The notes under the pieces are model-generated. The model was not told the DNA's origin. It did not search any database and saw only the letters and a list, made by a program, of their open reading frames with translations. A DNA stretch of 64,000 nt, taken from the NCBI GenBank assembly GCA_905221605.1, contig CAJNDS010000017.1, forward strand, positions 144,001 through 208,000, written 5' to 3'. A program made the translations under genes and the position numbers. This document shows positions 23,950 to 33,189 of the stretch, one piece after another (position 1 is the stretch's first letter; each line of letters begins with the position of its first letter). The stretch is from Symbiodinium natans. Taxonomy: Eukaryota; Sar; Dinophyceae; Suessiales; Symbiodiniaceae.

Positions 23950-25085
23950 TTTGATTTCTTGAATGTGGAGTGGGAGGAAGGGAAGAGAGAAGGGATTTAT
24001 TGAAAATTCCATCACCCTCAAATCTTCTTTTGTTTTTTTGTATTCCATCTTTCGAAAAATCAGAGGAGAAGAGAGAAGGGAATTTATTCTAAATTCCACC
24101 CCCCTCGAATCTTCTTTTGGTGCGAAACTTTATTGTTGTTTCTAAAAGTAAAGAGCGGGGGGGTTGGGGGGGGCCCGGGGCGCAGCCCCCCCCATTTTGC
24201 CTGTTGTGGAGTGGGAGGAAGGGGAGAAGAGAGAAGGTTTAATCTAAGTTCCACCCCCTCAAATCTTGTTTTGTTTTTGTGTTTCATTGTTCGAAAATCA
24301 GAGGAGTAGAGACGAGACTGTTTTTGTTTCTAGAAGTAAAGAGCGGGGGGGTTGGGGGGGGGGCGCGGCGCAGCCCTCCGCATTTACTTCTTGTAAAGTG
24401 GGAGGAAGGGGAGAAGAGAGAAGGTATTAGATTTTAAATTATATAGAGACGAGGCAGTTGGAGGAAGGGAGAAGAGAGAATGTGGAGTGGGAGGAAGGGA
24501 GAAGAGAGAAGGGAATGTATTCAAAATTCCACCCCCCTCGAATCTTTTTTGTTTTTTGTATTTCATCTTTCGAAAAATCAGAGGAGAAGAGAGAAGGGAA
24601 TTCTAAATTCCACCCCCCTCGAATCTTCTTTTGTTTTTTGTGTTTCTTTATTCGAAAAATCAGTGGAGTAGTGACGAGACGGTTTTTGTTTATAGAAGTA
24701 GACTTTATTTTAAATCACAGACGAGGGAGTGGGAGGAAGGGAGAAGCGAGAATGCGGAGTGGGAGGAAGGCAGAAGAGAGAAGGGAATGTATTCTACATT
24801 CCACCCCCCTCGAATCTTTTGTTTTTTGTATTTCATTATTCGAGAAATCAGAGGAGGAGAGAGAAGGGAATTTATTCTAAATTCCACCCCCCCTCGAACC
24901 TTCTTTTGTTTTTCGTATTTCATTCTTCGAAAACTCAGAGGAGAAGGGTGAAGGGAGTTTTTTTCTAAATTCTACCCCCCTCGAATCTTCTTTTGTTTTT
25001 TGTGTTTCATTATTCGAAGATCAGAGGAGTAGAGACGAGAGTGTTTTTGTTTCTAGAAGTAGAGAGCAGGGGGGTTGGGGGGGGC
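23950..25085. repeat. Array of 100-200-bp purine-rich repeat units
   Basis: At least six units share GGAGTGGGAGGAAGGGAGAA, an AAATTCCACCCCCCTCGAAT core, TTCTTTTGTTTTTTGTGTTTC and TTCGAAAAATCAGAGGAG. Three copies also carry GACGAGACTGTTTTTGTTTC and a GCGGGGGGGTTGGGG tail. The open frames are repeat products. A single unit fragment lies at 50343-50420. Confidence 0.85.
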
Positions 25086-25199
25086 GCAGCCCCCCCCAAT
25101 TGCACGTAGGTCAGGAAGCTCACCATCCTGGCCAGAGGAGGATCGAGAGTGGTCTACACCTTGGACGAGGAGCCAAAGTGGGTGTTGAAAGTGGGCGAA

Positions 25200-25385
25200 G
25201 TGTAGGGTTTTAAAGTCGACCGTCTGGTCACGTCGGGTTTTAAAGTCGCTTAGGGTTAAGGGTTTAGGGTTCAGGGCTCAGGGTTTAGGGTTCAGGGTTT
25301 AGGGGTCACGTCGACCGTTTGGTCGCTTGCGGTTTTGAAGTCGACCGTCTGGTCGCTTTGAAGGGCATCGGGCGCAGCGGTTTAA
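25200..25385. repeat. Interstitial telomere-like TTTAGGG tract between GTCGACC repeats
   Basis: About eight degenerate copies of TTTAGGG (with TTAAGGG, TTCAGGG and CTCAGGG variants) occupy 25250-25312. They are bracketed by repeats containing TTTTAAAGTCGACCGTCTGG. TTTAGGG is the telomere repeat reported for dinoflagellates, so this looks like interstitial telomeric DNA. Confidence 0.7.
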
Positions 25386-25454
25386 GGGTTTGGGGGGTTG
25401 CTAAAGAAACTGGAACACTTCATCTCCAAAGTTAACGCCGAGTCTTGGGGTTCT

Positions 25455-25640
25455 CCATAGGGCCATGAGGTAGAGACGCGCCATGGGGCCTGCATGGGGT
25501 TGTGGGACCATGGGGCCGTAGGGGCATAGGGCCATGGGGGGAGCCGAAGCAGGCGGGGCAAGCGCTAAGGGCATGGGGCCGTGGAACCATGGGGCCGTGG
25601 GGCCGGCATGGCCATGGCGGAGCCCGACCATGACAAGGAA
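25455..25640. repeat. GGGGCCATGG low-complexity tract
   Basis: Words of the type CATGGGGCCGTGGGGCC recur throughout, giving Met-Ala-Pro-rich open frames that are not genes. Confidence 0.75.
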
Positions 25641-25730
25641 GCGGGCGGAGGGAGCGTAGGGGCAGGGGCCATAAGCCAACGAGGCCATGGATTCATAGGT
25701 GGGAGAGGGAACCTGGGTTGAACCTGGGTT

Positions 25731-25977
25731 GAACCCAGGTTGTGGCTCAAGGCTCTCGGCTCGAGTGAGAAGGCAAGTGGTAGGCAGTTTTCAGGTAGGG
25801 TAGCTGCCTAGATGCCATGGAGCCCACCCTCTAAGAGGGATAGCCTGGCTATCATAACCTCAGAGGTGAGCCGAGAGGGAAGGTGCATCCTTCGACTGGA
25901 GCGAACTACCAGGGCAGGGCACTTCCGCGATGCCCAGTCCCTGGAGCAGAGTTTCAGCGAGCGTGCCAAACAGGGAT
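25731..25977 (+). repeat. Direct repeat R1, first copy
   Basis: This 247-bp segment matches 27468-27724 with only two substitutions that I can see and one 10-bp duplication in the other copy. It opens with CCAGGTTGTGGCTCAAGG, whose TTGTGGCTCAAG is one base off the last 12 bases of the dinoflagellate spliced leader. See the second copy for possible meaning. Confidence 0.9.
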
Positions 25978-27467
25978 GCCTTCCATGGGCCTCGTGGCCA
26001 AGTGGCACCGAGGCAGCAGAGAGGTGCAGACCCTCTGACCCGAACAGATAGGGGCAAGGGCCGGCGGGCAGGGATCAGCCCAGTATGCTCGGGGGGGACC
26101 GCAAGGCACGGTTAGTAAGAGAGTGAAAGCCGGAGCTGCGGCGAAGCAACTGGTCTGTACAGCCTGTTGCCACCGCTTGCAATCCCTGGAGAGCTGGAGT
26201 TAGGAAGCTGGAAGTTTGGGAGTCTGCAGTGGCGATTAGGGAACGTGATGCAGTGGCCAGCAGGCCGAAAGCACATGCCCCCTTCTGGATGCCTGCTACA
26301 TTGTCTGTGGCTTGTAACGGGCTATCGCCTACACTGGCTGCTAACCAGTTCAACATTGGCTTGAAGTGTGAGATAGATCTGGCGGGCTCTTTCGTGACTC
26401 ACACAGCCAGAGGTTTTATCCTCTTTGAGATGAGTGGTATAAGGCCCTCCTGACCTTTGTCATGCTGGGGTATGCCCAGGCCTACCAAGCTTAGTGTCAG
26501 GAGCTTTAGTTTGTCCACCTTGGCCTTGCCTAGGACTCATCTACAGTAAATCCACACTGGCGGCAGTGCTTGAGAGTGTAGCTACCAGAGGCAAGATTCC
26601 GCCTTAGGCGCTGCCTGAGGTTTATGTTTATGGGTTTGGCTTCTGCCTGGCGTGTTTCCCCGCGCCAGTGCACTTCGTGCATGGGGGAATTGAGGGGAAA
26701 GCGTGGTCCCCGCGCCTTGTTGAGGGGAGGCGTCGACCCTGCGCCAAATATACCAAGTTGAGGGGTGCAGTGTCCCCAAGCCTGTCGACATAAGCCTTGT
26801 CCAGGTGGTCCCATCCACCCTTGCACAGGGTAGTTTTCAGGAGGTGCTTTCTGGAACCCTCCACACAGTGTCCTGGAGTGCCAGACGCCAGGAGTGTGGA
26901 GGTGGCATCCTCGGGCTGTGAAGTGGCGGGCTTCACTGCCCAGGGCCCACAGGGCTGCAGGCTGAGCAGTCACGGCAGTTCTTTCCTCTCAGCTGAAGCA
27001 GGCGGACAACCCTGTAGCTGGGCCAAACCAATTTGTACAGGTAATTGGTGCCTGTGGCCGAGGGGTCGCAGGTTCTGAGTGCAGAATGTATATGCCTTGC
27101 TGTGCACCAGGAGGGATGCCCTCTTACTGACAGGAAAGGGAGAAGGGTAGTTTGCAAGCGGACATGAGGCAATCCGCACCCACAGATAGGGGCTACCCTC
27201 TCACTCAGTACTGGGAAGAGGAGCGATTGGTGGGGCTCGGTGGAGCTTAGCAGCAGCGAGAGGTGCCACCCTCTAGTGAGAGGCTGAGGCAATGACCTCA
27301 TAGGCTTGAGGTCCCATCCTCAGTAGTGGCACTAGTAGCAGAAGGCTTTACCTGTACAGTTAGCCTCTGCTGCTCAAGATAGTGTAGTGGTACTTAGCAG
27401 TACGGACTCCGGTCCCAAACACCAAGACGGTGGACTCGCAAACCAAGCTCAACTCGGAAAAAAAATT
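25978..27467. other. Segment between the two R1 copies; no gene recognised
   Basis: It contains many small frames but no family resemblance, no poly-A or TA-rich tail and no clear terminal signals. It could be an internal segment of a small element flanked by the R1 repeats, or the decayed body of an older 5' copy of the LINE. Confidence 0.35.
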
Positions 27468-27724
27468 GAACCCAGGTTGTGGCTCAAGGTGGCTCAAGGC
27501 TCTCGGCTCGAGTGAGAAGGCAAGTGGTAGGCAGTTTTCAGGTAGGGTAGCTGCCTAGATGCCATGGAGCCCACCCTCTAAGAGGGATAGCCTGGCTATC
27601 ATAACCTCAGAGGTGAGCCGAGAGGGAAGGTGCATCCTTCGACTGGAGCGAACTACCAGGGCAGGGCACTTCCGCGATGCCCAGTCCTTGGAGCAGAATT
27701 TCAGCGAGCGTGCCAAACAGGGAT
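27468..27724 (+). repeat. Direct repeat R1, second copy, just upstream of the LINE
   Basis: This is 10 bp longer than the first copy because GGCTCAAGGT is duplicated near its start, so the spliced-leader-like word GGCTCAAG occurs twice in tandem. It ends about 100 bp before the LINE endonuclease frame and may be part of the LINE 5' leader. Confidence 0.9.
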
Positions 27725-27820
27725 CGTGCATTCCTTCGGAGTCTCTTCTGTTGCGCAAGTGAAAGAGGTAAGAACGTGTGGACAGAGGCCGTATGACAGG
27801 TTCCTCTTCTCCTTCGCTCT

Positions 27821-29356
27821 TTGACACACTGTATCCCCAAACCATATGCGCCAGCAAAGGCTGATCGCGGTCCCAAGCCCGCGTCCCGAACGAGAACACG
27901 ATCCAGGCTGCTCCTGTCACTACTCTTTCTTTGGCAAGTACAAGCAAGCCGTGCTGCATCATTCAGTTCGGGTGAGCCGAGGGTTGGATCAGAGGCCACT
28001 GATCCTGGAGCCAGTACCTCACTTCATCCTCGCCATATGCCGGCGAACCCAGGCCACTATGTCCCTACACTAACTGGCTGCAGAAAACGATCTTTTAAGA
28101 GAGCAGTCCTTCGTGCCAGACACTTTGGAATTACTCGCTACCGAGGCAGACTTTGCTCCGTCCATGACCTTCTTGGCCGAGGCGAACAGTCTCATCCAGA
28201 CACCACGTCTCCACATCGATCCACTCCACGTTCCCCACCACCAGGTCTCAGATGCAGCATCATGACCTGGAACGCGGGAGGCTTAACGGTCACAGTATGG
28301 AATGAATTCCTCACCTGGCTGTTAAAGACTCCGCATGGGCATGACATCGTATGTATCCAGGAGACGTACTGGCGGGATGATTTTGAGTGGGACGATGATC
28401 ACTGGTCATACATCCATCATGGAAGCCATAAGCCTAAGGAGGCAGGTCTACTCATGTGCATTTCCAAGAAACTGGCTCAACCACACATGATCAAGCACAC
28501 CCCTGTCCTTGTCGGCAGGCTGCAACATGTACGCATCTTCTTCCCCAAAGGCCATCAGCCATTAGACGTGCTCCATGTGTACCAACACGCATGGTATCAT
28601 CAAAAGAACGATGATCAACAGGACTGGTGGAGAGGCGCAACAGAGCGCCGACATCGGTTTCTTCAGAGGCTCCAGGCCACCGTTCGCAGCTTCCCTATTC
28701 GCAACCCGCTCTGTCTTATAGGTGACTTCAACACCTCGCTGCCACACATGACAGGGCTCACAGGCATGGGTCGACCCACAAAATCCGGTCCCCAATCCGA
28801 CACTGCCGATCTGTGTGCGTTCTTAGAAGTCCATCGTCTAGTAGCTTGCAACACCTTTGGCAAGGCTGCCGCTACCTTTGTCAATGAATCCACAGGTGCC
28901 GCAACACAGATTGACTTCATCATGCTCAGGCAGTTCCACAGTGATAGGGAGAGCAAAAAGGCCAAGCCGTTCAATTGGCCGGTTGCTGCCTCTCGCAAAG
29001 GTGCTCAACATATCCCTGTGCAGGCCAGCTTCTCACTTGAATGGAAGCCATGGGGCCTGTCTTCTGCCCTGGAAATCCAGAACAACATCCAACCCAGGCA
29101 AGTTTCCGACGCCCTCAAGCAGGATCCAAATCTGGAGGCCGACTTCGTCTGCAATCTAAAAGTCCGGCTTCCGTCTCAGCCTGCTGCTGCCCAGCTCGAT
29201 CTTGCGCTCAAACAGGCTTGGCATGACACCAGTGTCCGACGTCCCTTATCCCCACCTGACATCAAAGACAGACCCCATGAACAGGTTCTTTCCCTCTGGC
29301 AGGCACGTGCGGCGTTGCTCCAGGCACCGGTCTCGGACTCCCAACTTCATAACTGA
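27821..29356 (+). CDS. LINE endonuclease (endonuclease/exonuclease/phosphatase family)
   Basis: The enzyme nicks target DNA to prime reverse transcription. The frame is 511 codons long; the start is chosen as the first ATG and may be too early. Catalytic positions are all present: WNAGG with Asn about 151, the metal-binding Glu about 181 in IQETYW, GDFNTS with Asp about 302 and Asn about 304, TQIDFIM, and the His of GAQHIPVQ. The N-terminal 140 residues look like an unstructured leader. The frame ends in a stop just after ARAALLQAPVSD, where related elements run straight on into a linker and reverse transcriptase. Here that continuation (RTPNFITDFHQW) is in another frame, so a frameshift has cut the polyprotein near 29335. 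Confidence 0.85.
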   Translation: MTHCIPKPYAPAKADRGPKPASRTRTRSRLLLSLLFLWQVQASRAASFSSGEPRVGSEATDPGASTSLHPRHMPANPGHYVPTLTGCRKRSFKRAVLRARHFGITRYRGRLCSVHDLLGRGEQSHPDTTSPHRSTPRSPPPGLRCSIMTWNAGGLTVTVWNEFLTWLLKTPHGHDIVCIQETYWRDDFEWDDDHWSYIHHGSHKPKEAGLLMCISKKLAQPHMIKHTPVLVGRLQHVRIFFPKGHQPLDVLHVYQHAWYHQKNDDQQDWWRGATERRHRFLQRLQATVRSFPIRNPLCLIGDFNTSLPHMTGLTGMGRPTKSGPQSDTADLCAFLEVHRLVACNTFGKAAATFVNESTGAATQIDFIMLRQFHSDRESKKAKPFNWPVAASRKGAQHIPVQASFSLEWKPWGLSSALEIQNNIQPRQVSDALKQDPNLEADFVCNLKVRLPSQPAAAQLDLALKQAWHDTSVRRPLSPPDIKDRPHEQVLSLWQARAALLQAPVSDSQLHN

Positions 29357-30365
29357 TTTTCACCAGTGGAGACTCCTTGCACCGGCCATTCGAGCTGAGC
29401 GCCTGTTAAAACAGGCGGCAAGACAGCTCAAGGTGCTTGCCCCCAAGCAACAGCGCAAACGAATTCAAATTCGGACTTCCCAAGGCCAGGTGCAACGCCC
29501 TGCTGCTGAACGCGACACCCTTGTCGCGTACTATAAAGAACTTCTTTATCAGGCACCCTCAGCGGAACCTGCACTGGATGCTTGTCCAGTTATATACACT
29601 GCTGATCACTGCTTGCATCCCTGCAAGCCCTGCCACGACCCAAATCAGTCCAGGTGCAGCCCCGGGCATACTCTGGACCCTTGGAGCCAGCGCTATTGTG
29701 GAGGAGGCGACCTGCATTCTAATACAGGCAAGTATGCTGGCTTTCATGGTCAAGCCTTTCCTTGACTCCTACCTACGGGGTGTTCCGCAATATGCGTATG
29801 TAAGTGGCAGATCTGCGCCTGAGGCACTTGGCAGAGTGTTCTCACACTTGCATTCCGTTCGTCTAGCACCCAAAAAGGAGCGCATGGTCCAACGTCGGCA
29901 GCAAGGACTTACTCGCACAGAATGCTTGGGAGGGCTTACCTTCTCTCTGGATGTTGCAAAAGCCTTTGACACCATTCGCTAATCTCCGAGTTGGCATTAA
30001 TCACTTTGGGCACTATGGCTCTTGCCGCACAAGCCGCGGCATCCGACAAGAATGTAATCTCGCACCTTCATTATGGTGTCTCGCCACGGCCTTTGTCTAG
30101 CAATTGCCACAGCAATTGCTTAAAACACTGGGGTCCAAAGCGGCTGAGATTCTTACGCTTTTCGCCGATGATGTGATTGCCCAATGAAAATCAATGATCT
30201 GGCCGAGCAGACAATGAGCCAGCTCACGATCTTGATCGCCACATTGAAGCACTTCGGCATGGATGTCAGCGCACAGAAGAGTGTCATTTTATACTTCTTA
30301 CTGGGCGCAAGGCCGAAAAGTTCTTGTGCAATGCTTGCTTCAAGCGTGCTGACAAGTGGCACATG
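29357..30365 (+). pseudogene. LINE reverse transcriptase, first part, with several frameshifts
   Basis: Fragments in all three frames follow the family order: a helical linker (LLKQAARQLKVLAPKQQRK), then PQYAYVSGRSAPEAL, then LTFSLDVAKAFDTI (motif A with its Asp), then SRGIRQECNLAPSLW (motif B) and FADDV (motif C) near 30163. Compared with the family pattern, part of the fingers region before PQYAYV is missing. There are at least three frame changes and a stop straight after DTIR. The segment breaks off at about 30365 where the tyrosine-recombinase element begins and resumes at 39466. Confidence 0.75.
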
Positions 30366-30612
30366 CACTGGTGGGCCCGTCCGATAGAGCTGTTTGGAGG
30401 GGTAGCGTGTCGGGTGGGAGCTAGGGGGGGGAACATCGGATGGGTTCACTGAGCGCCACGCTGAGTTTTGAAAGGGGGAAAAATGGTTTTCTCCATTTTG
30501 TCACTTGGCATGAATCTGTCTCTTTTCATGCGCTTCATGTTGACTGCTCCATGAGATTTCAGTTTTCAGCTTTGCTTTGTTGTGTTGAGTCGACGGCCCA
30601 AATTTTTAGTTA
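30366..30612 (+). repeat. Split direct repeat A1 (left end)
   Basis: It starts at GCACTGGTGGGCCCG, compared with GCACTATTGGGCCCG in A2, and ends at AAATTTTTAGTTA. Several substitutions and small indels separate it from A2, for example near 30510 and 30575. Confidence 0.85.
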
Positions 30613-30947
30613 GCAGGTTCGTTTTTCCTCTACGGAGAGGACTTAGGACAGTTAGCACAGCAATGGAATGGTCTGCTTTGCAGGGCCAGGAATTTCAAAA
30701 GCTAAAAGGAGTTTTCGCTACTCCACAGCAGTTGGAGGCAGCTTTTGACACAGACGCAGAAGCAGCAGAGCTGGTCGAAGTTTTCTTGCCAGGCATAAGT
30801 ACAGAAGGACGACAAGAGCGCGCTTAACTTCTTGTAGACTGGGCCGGGAGACAGGGACAGCTTGTTAAACGAGAGAGTGGTTTCAGGGACTTTGGGAGAC
30901 CTTACCGGCGTAGTGTACACTCTGATGTCAGCAAGGAATTTGATGAG

Positions 30948-32618
30948 TTGGCTAGACAGAATCCACTGTCTCTTTTGCCTGGTTTGGAGCGCAGACGCAG
31001 AGCAGCAAGGACAAATCTGGATTCCGCGAAGAGAGCGCAACAGGAGAGTGATGAGCGTGAGAAATACACATTGCTGCTGGCAGATGTGATACGGCAAGCC
31101 AAGTTGCCAGTGGTGGCGCAGTTGGATGCTGTCAACGATGACGGGAGGTCCTGGAAGCGCATCTTTGGGACGAGACGTAGCAAAACGCTGCGTAATCGGT
31201 TTCGTTCTTGGAGGGCCTTTTCACGTTGGCTGGAGACATCATATCATAAGGTTTGGCCATCAAGCATTGTTCCGTTGCTGGAGTATGCAGATGAGAAATA
31301 CAATGACGACTGTGGGAAAACAGTTTTACCCAGCTTTCAAGCAGCATTGTCTGTGTTGGAACAGGCCGGGAGGGTACCGGAAGCCGAGATGCTCTCGCGA
31401 GACCCTACCTGGTTGGCGCAGCTAGCATCCTACACTGCAGATCTGGAGGCAGCGCAGCCCGAGCGTAAGCAGGCCCCGCTGTTTACTGTGGCCATCGTTG
31501 TCGCACTAGAACTGTATGTCTGCCTTGAGAGCGAACCTGAATATGCACGTGCCCTGGGCTGGGTCGTATTGTTAATGGTGTATGCCTCACTGCGGGCCGA
31601 TGATGTTCAAGCCATTCGGCCGGAGACGATGGAGATCACTGGTTCTGGCTTCAAGGCAAAGCTGGGACGCACAAAGACGACTGGTCCGGATAGACGATGC
31701 AAAGAAGTATACATCTTCGTGAAGCGTGATGTTGGACTTTCAGGACAGGATTGGTTAGTGACTGGTTTTGAGCTGTGGGAAAAGTACAAGCAACCACGTG
31801 ATTTTCTGGTCTTGGAAGCAAATGGAGATTGGACGGCGCCGACCAACAAGGGTGTTGACAGTTCTGGTGTGGCCCTTTACATGAAGTCAGTCCTTAGCAG
31901 ATTGGGAACACCCAAGCGGATCAGTGGGAGTTACAGGCTCAACGAGCATCGAAGTCTGCTTCCTGATGGAGCCTACAGGATGTACACTGGACACTCACCT
32001 AGAAACTTTCTGGCTTCCGTGGCGGCAGCTATAGGTGTTCGAAAGGAAGACATCGATTACCTTGGGCGTTGGCTCATAAGCAGGCTCTCTGGCGCTGGCG
32101 ATTACATTCGAACATCAAGGGAAGTGGTACACCGTGTGCAAGAGACTGTGTGTCGAGCTTTGCTAGAGGGTGTTGGCGGGCAATACCACGAGGACGAGGC
32201 CCTGTCGATGCTCAAGAGCTATGTGGACGGCTTGGGCACGTCTGGCAGCTTGGCTCGCAGGCAGCACGACATCTTGCGACGCGGCGATGGCCAGCGTCAC
32301 TTGGGGTTGAAGTGGCCCGCCTTTTCACCTGCATTGGAGGATCCGGACAGTTCAGCAGAAGATCTGGAGGAAGCTCCGGTGTTTTCGGCGTCCAAGTATT
32401 TTATCACTACCAGCTCCAAAACGGGGCTACGTCGGCTGCACCTCAATGGTCCTTGCCATGTCAAACATTACCACTGCTCCTCGGTGGTTTTTGTGGACCA
32501 GGTCAACCTGGAGGACATCGATAGCGTTTGCCGGGACTGCAAGCATCGGCTGCGGCGCGAAGCTGGACAGGAGGCTGTCGAGGACTCTTCAAGCCAGTCG
32601 AGTGAGTCTAGCAGCTGA
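30948..32618 (+). CDS. Tyrosine recombinase of the YR retroelement
   Basis: This enzyme would insert the circular DNA copy of the element into the genome. The 556-codon frame has the catalytic set in order: an Arg in SLRADDVQAIRPE (about 216 or 224), His349-x-x-Arg352 in TGHSPRNFL, Trp375 in YLGRW, and the nucleophile Tyr386 in GAGDYIRT. The N-terminal 170 residues would be the DNA-binding half. A C-terminal extension ends in a Ser-rich tail and carries CHVKHYHCSS and DSVCRDCKHR, possibly a zinc site. The same frame is open upstream from an ATG at 30663 but is broken by TAA at 30825-30827, so the true product may be longer and this copy interrupted. Being the first gene of the element is unusual; in known DIRS-order elements the recombinase comes last. 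Confidence 0.85.
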   Translation: MARQNPLSLLPGLERRRRAARTNLDSAKRAQQESDEREKYTLLLADVIRQAKLPVVAQLDAVNDDGRSWKRIFGTRRSKTLRNRFRSWRAFSRWLETSYHKVWPSSIVPLLEYADEKYNDDCGKTVLPSFQAALSVLEQAGRVPEAEMLSRDPTWLAQLASYTADLEAAQPERKQAPLFTVAIVVALELYVCLESEPEYARALGWVVLLMVYASLRADDVQAIRPETMEITGSGFKAKLGRTKTTGPDRRCKEVYIFVKRDVGLSGQDWLVTGFELWEKYKQPRDFLVLEANGDWTAPTNKGVDSSGVALYMKSVLSRLGTPKRISGSYRLNEHRSLLPDGAYRMYTGHSPRNFLASVAAAIGVRKEDIDYLGRWLISRLSGAGDYIRTSREVVHRVQETVCRALLEGVGGQYHEDEALSMLKSYVDGLGTSGSLARRQHDILRRGDGQRHLGLKWPAFSPALEDPDSSAEDLEEAPVFSASKYFITTSSKTGLRRLHLNGPCHVKHYHCSSVVFVDQVNLEDIDSVCRDCKHRLRREAGQEAVEDSSSQSSESSS

Positions 32619-32793
32619 CCGGCCGTCTTAGGTAGGTTTGTTGGGTTCAGTGGGAGCTTGATACTTTCTCTCTTGATAGGGTGTCTTTTCAGGATTTCAA
32701 GACCCTTGTGTACAGTGCAACCTCAGAGCTTCCATGCAAATCAGTCGAGGCGCGTTGCACGTGTTTCCACACTCAGATGGAGGTACCGTTTCT

Positions 32794-32847
32794 ATGATGC
32801 GCGCGCGCGCGCGCGCGCGCGCGCGCGCGCGCGCGCGCGCGCATCAT
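32794..32847. repeat. (GC)22 palindrome inside the YR element
   Basis: A pure alternating GC run of 44 bases is flanked by ATGAT and ATCAT, making a perfect palindrome of 54 bases. It can adopt left-handed Z-DNA or a cruciform. It lies between the recombinase and gag-like genes. Confidence 0.95.
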
Positions 32848-33189
32848 GAAATTTGCAGTCATGAGGCATCGCAAGTTGCATGGTCGATTGCTCCAGGCTC
32901 AGATTGGTTGCTTGCTGTACATGTCTAGCTAATAGTGGATGCATGGCTTGGAGTCTTGTTTTTCATACAAAGAGCCTTGCTTTGCAGTTTTGAGCTAGAA
33001 ACTTCAGATCTTGTGCTTGGTTAGTTGTGAAAGAGATACACATCAGAGCCATTGAATGCCCGCGGCGCCAATTAGTGCCTTCACTTCAGCTATCTCAGGG
33101 CCCTACTCAGTCAGAAGGGCGCAAGGCCCGTGTCAGAGGCGCGCAAAGCGCTTTTCAGATTCAGTCAGTGACCTGTCAGAGCATCCACG

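Noticed and set aside
25731-27724. R1 copies as classical LTRs
   Set aside because: The identity extends past any TG...CA borders, there is no primer-binding site or polypurine tract, and the interior has no gag or pol.
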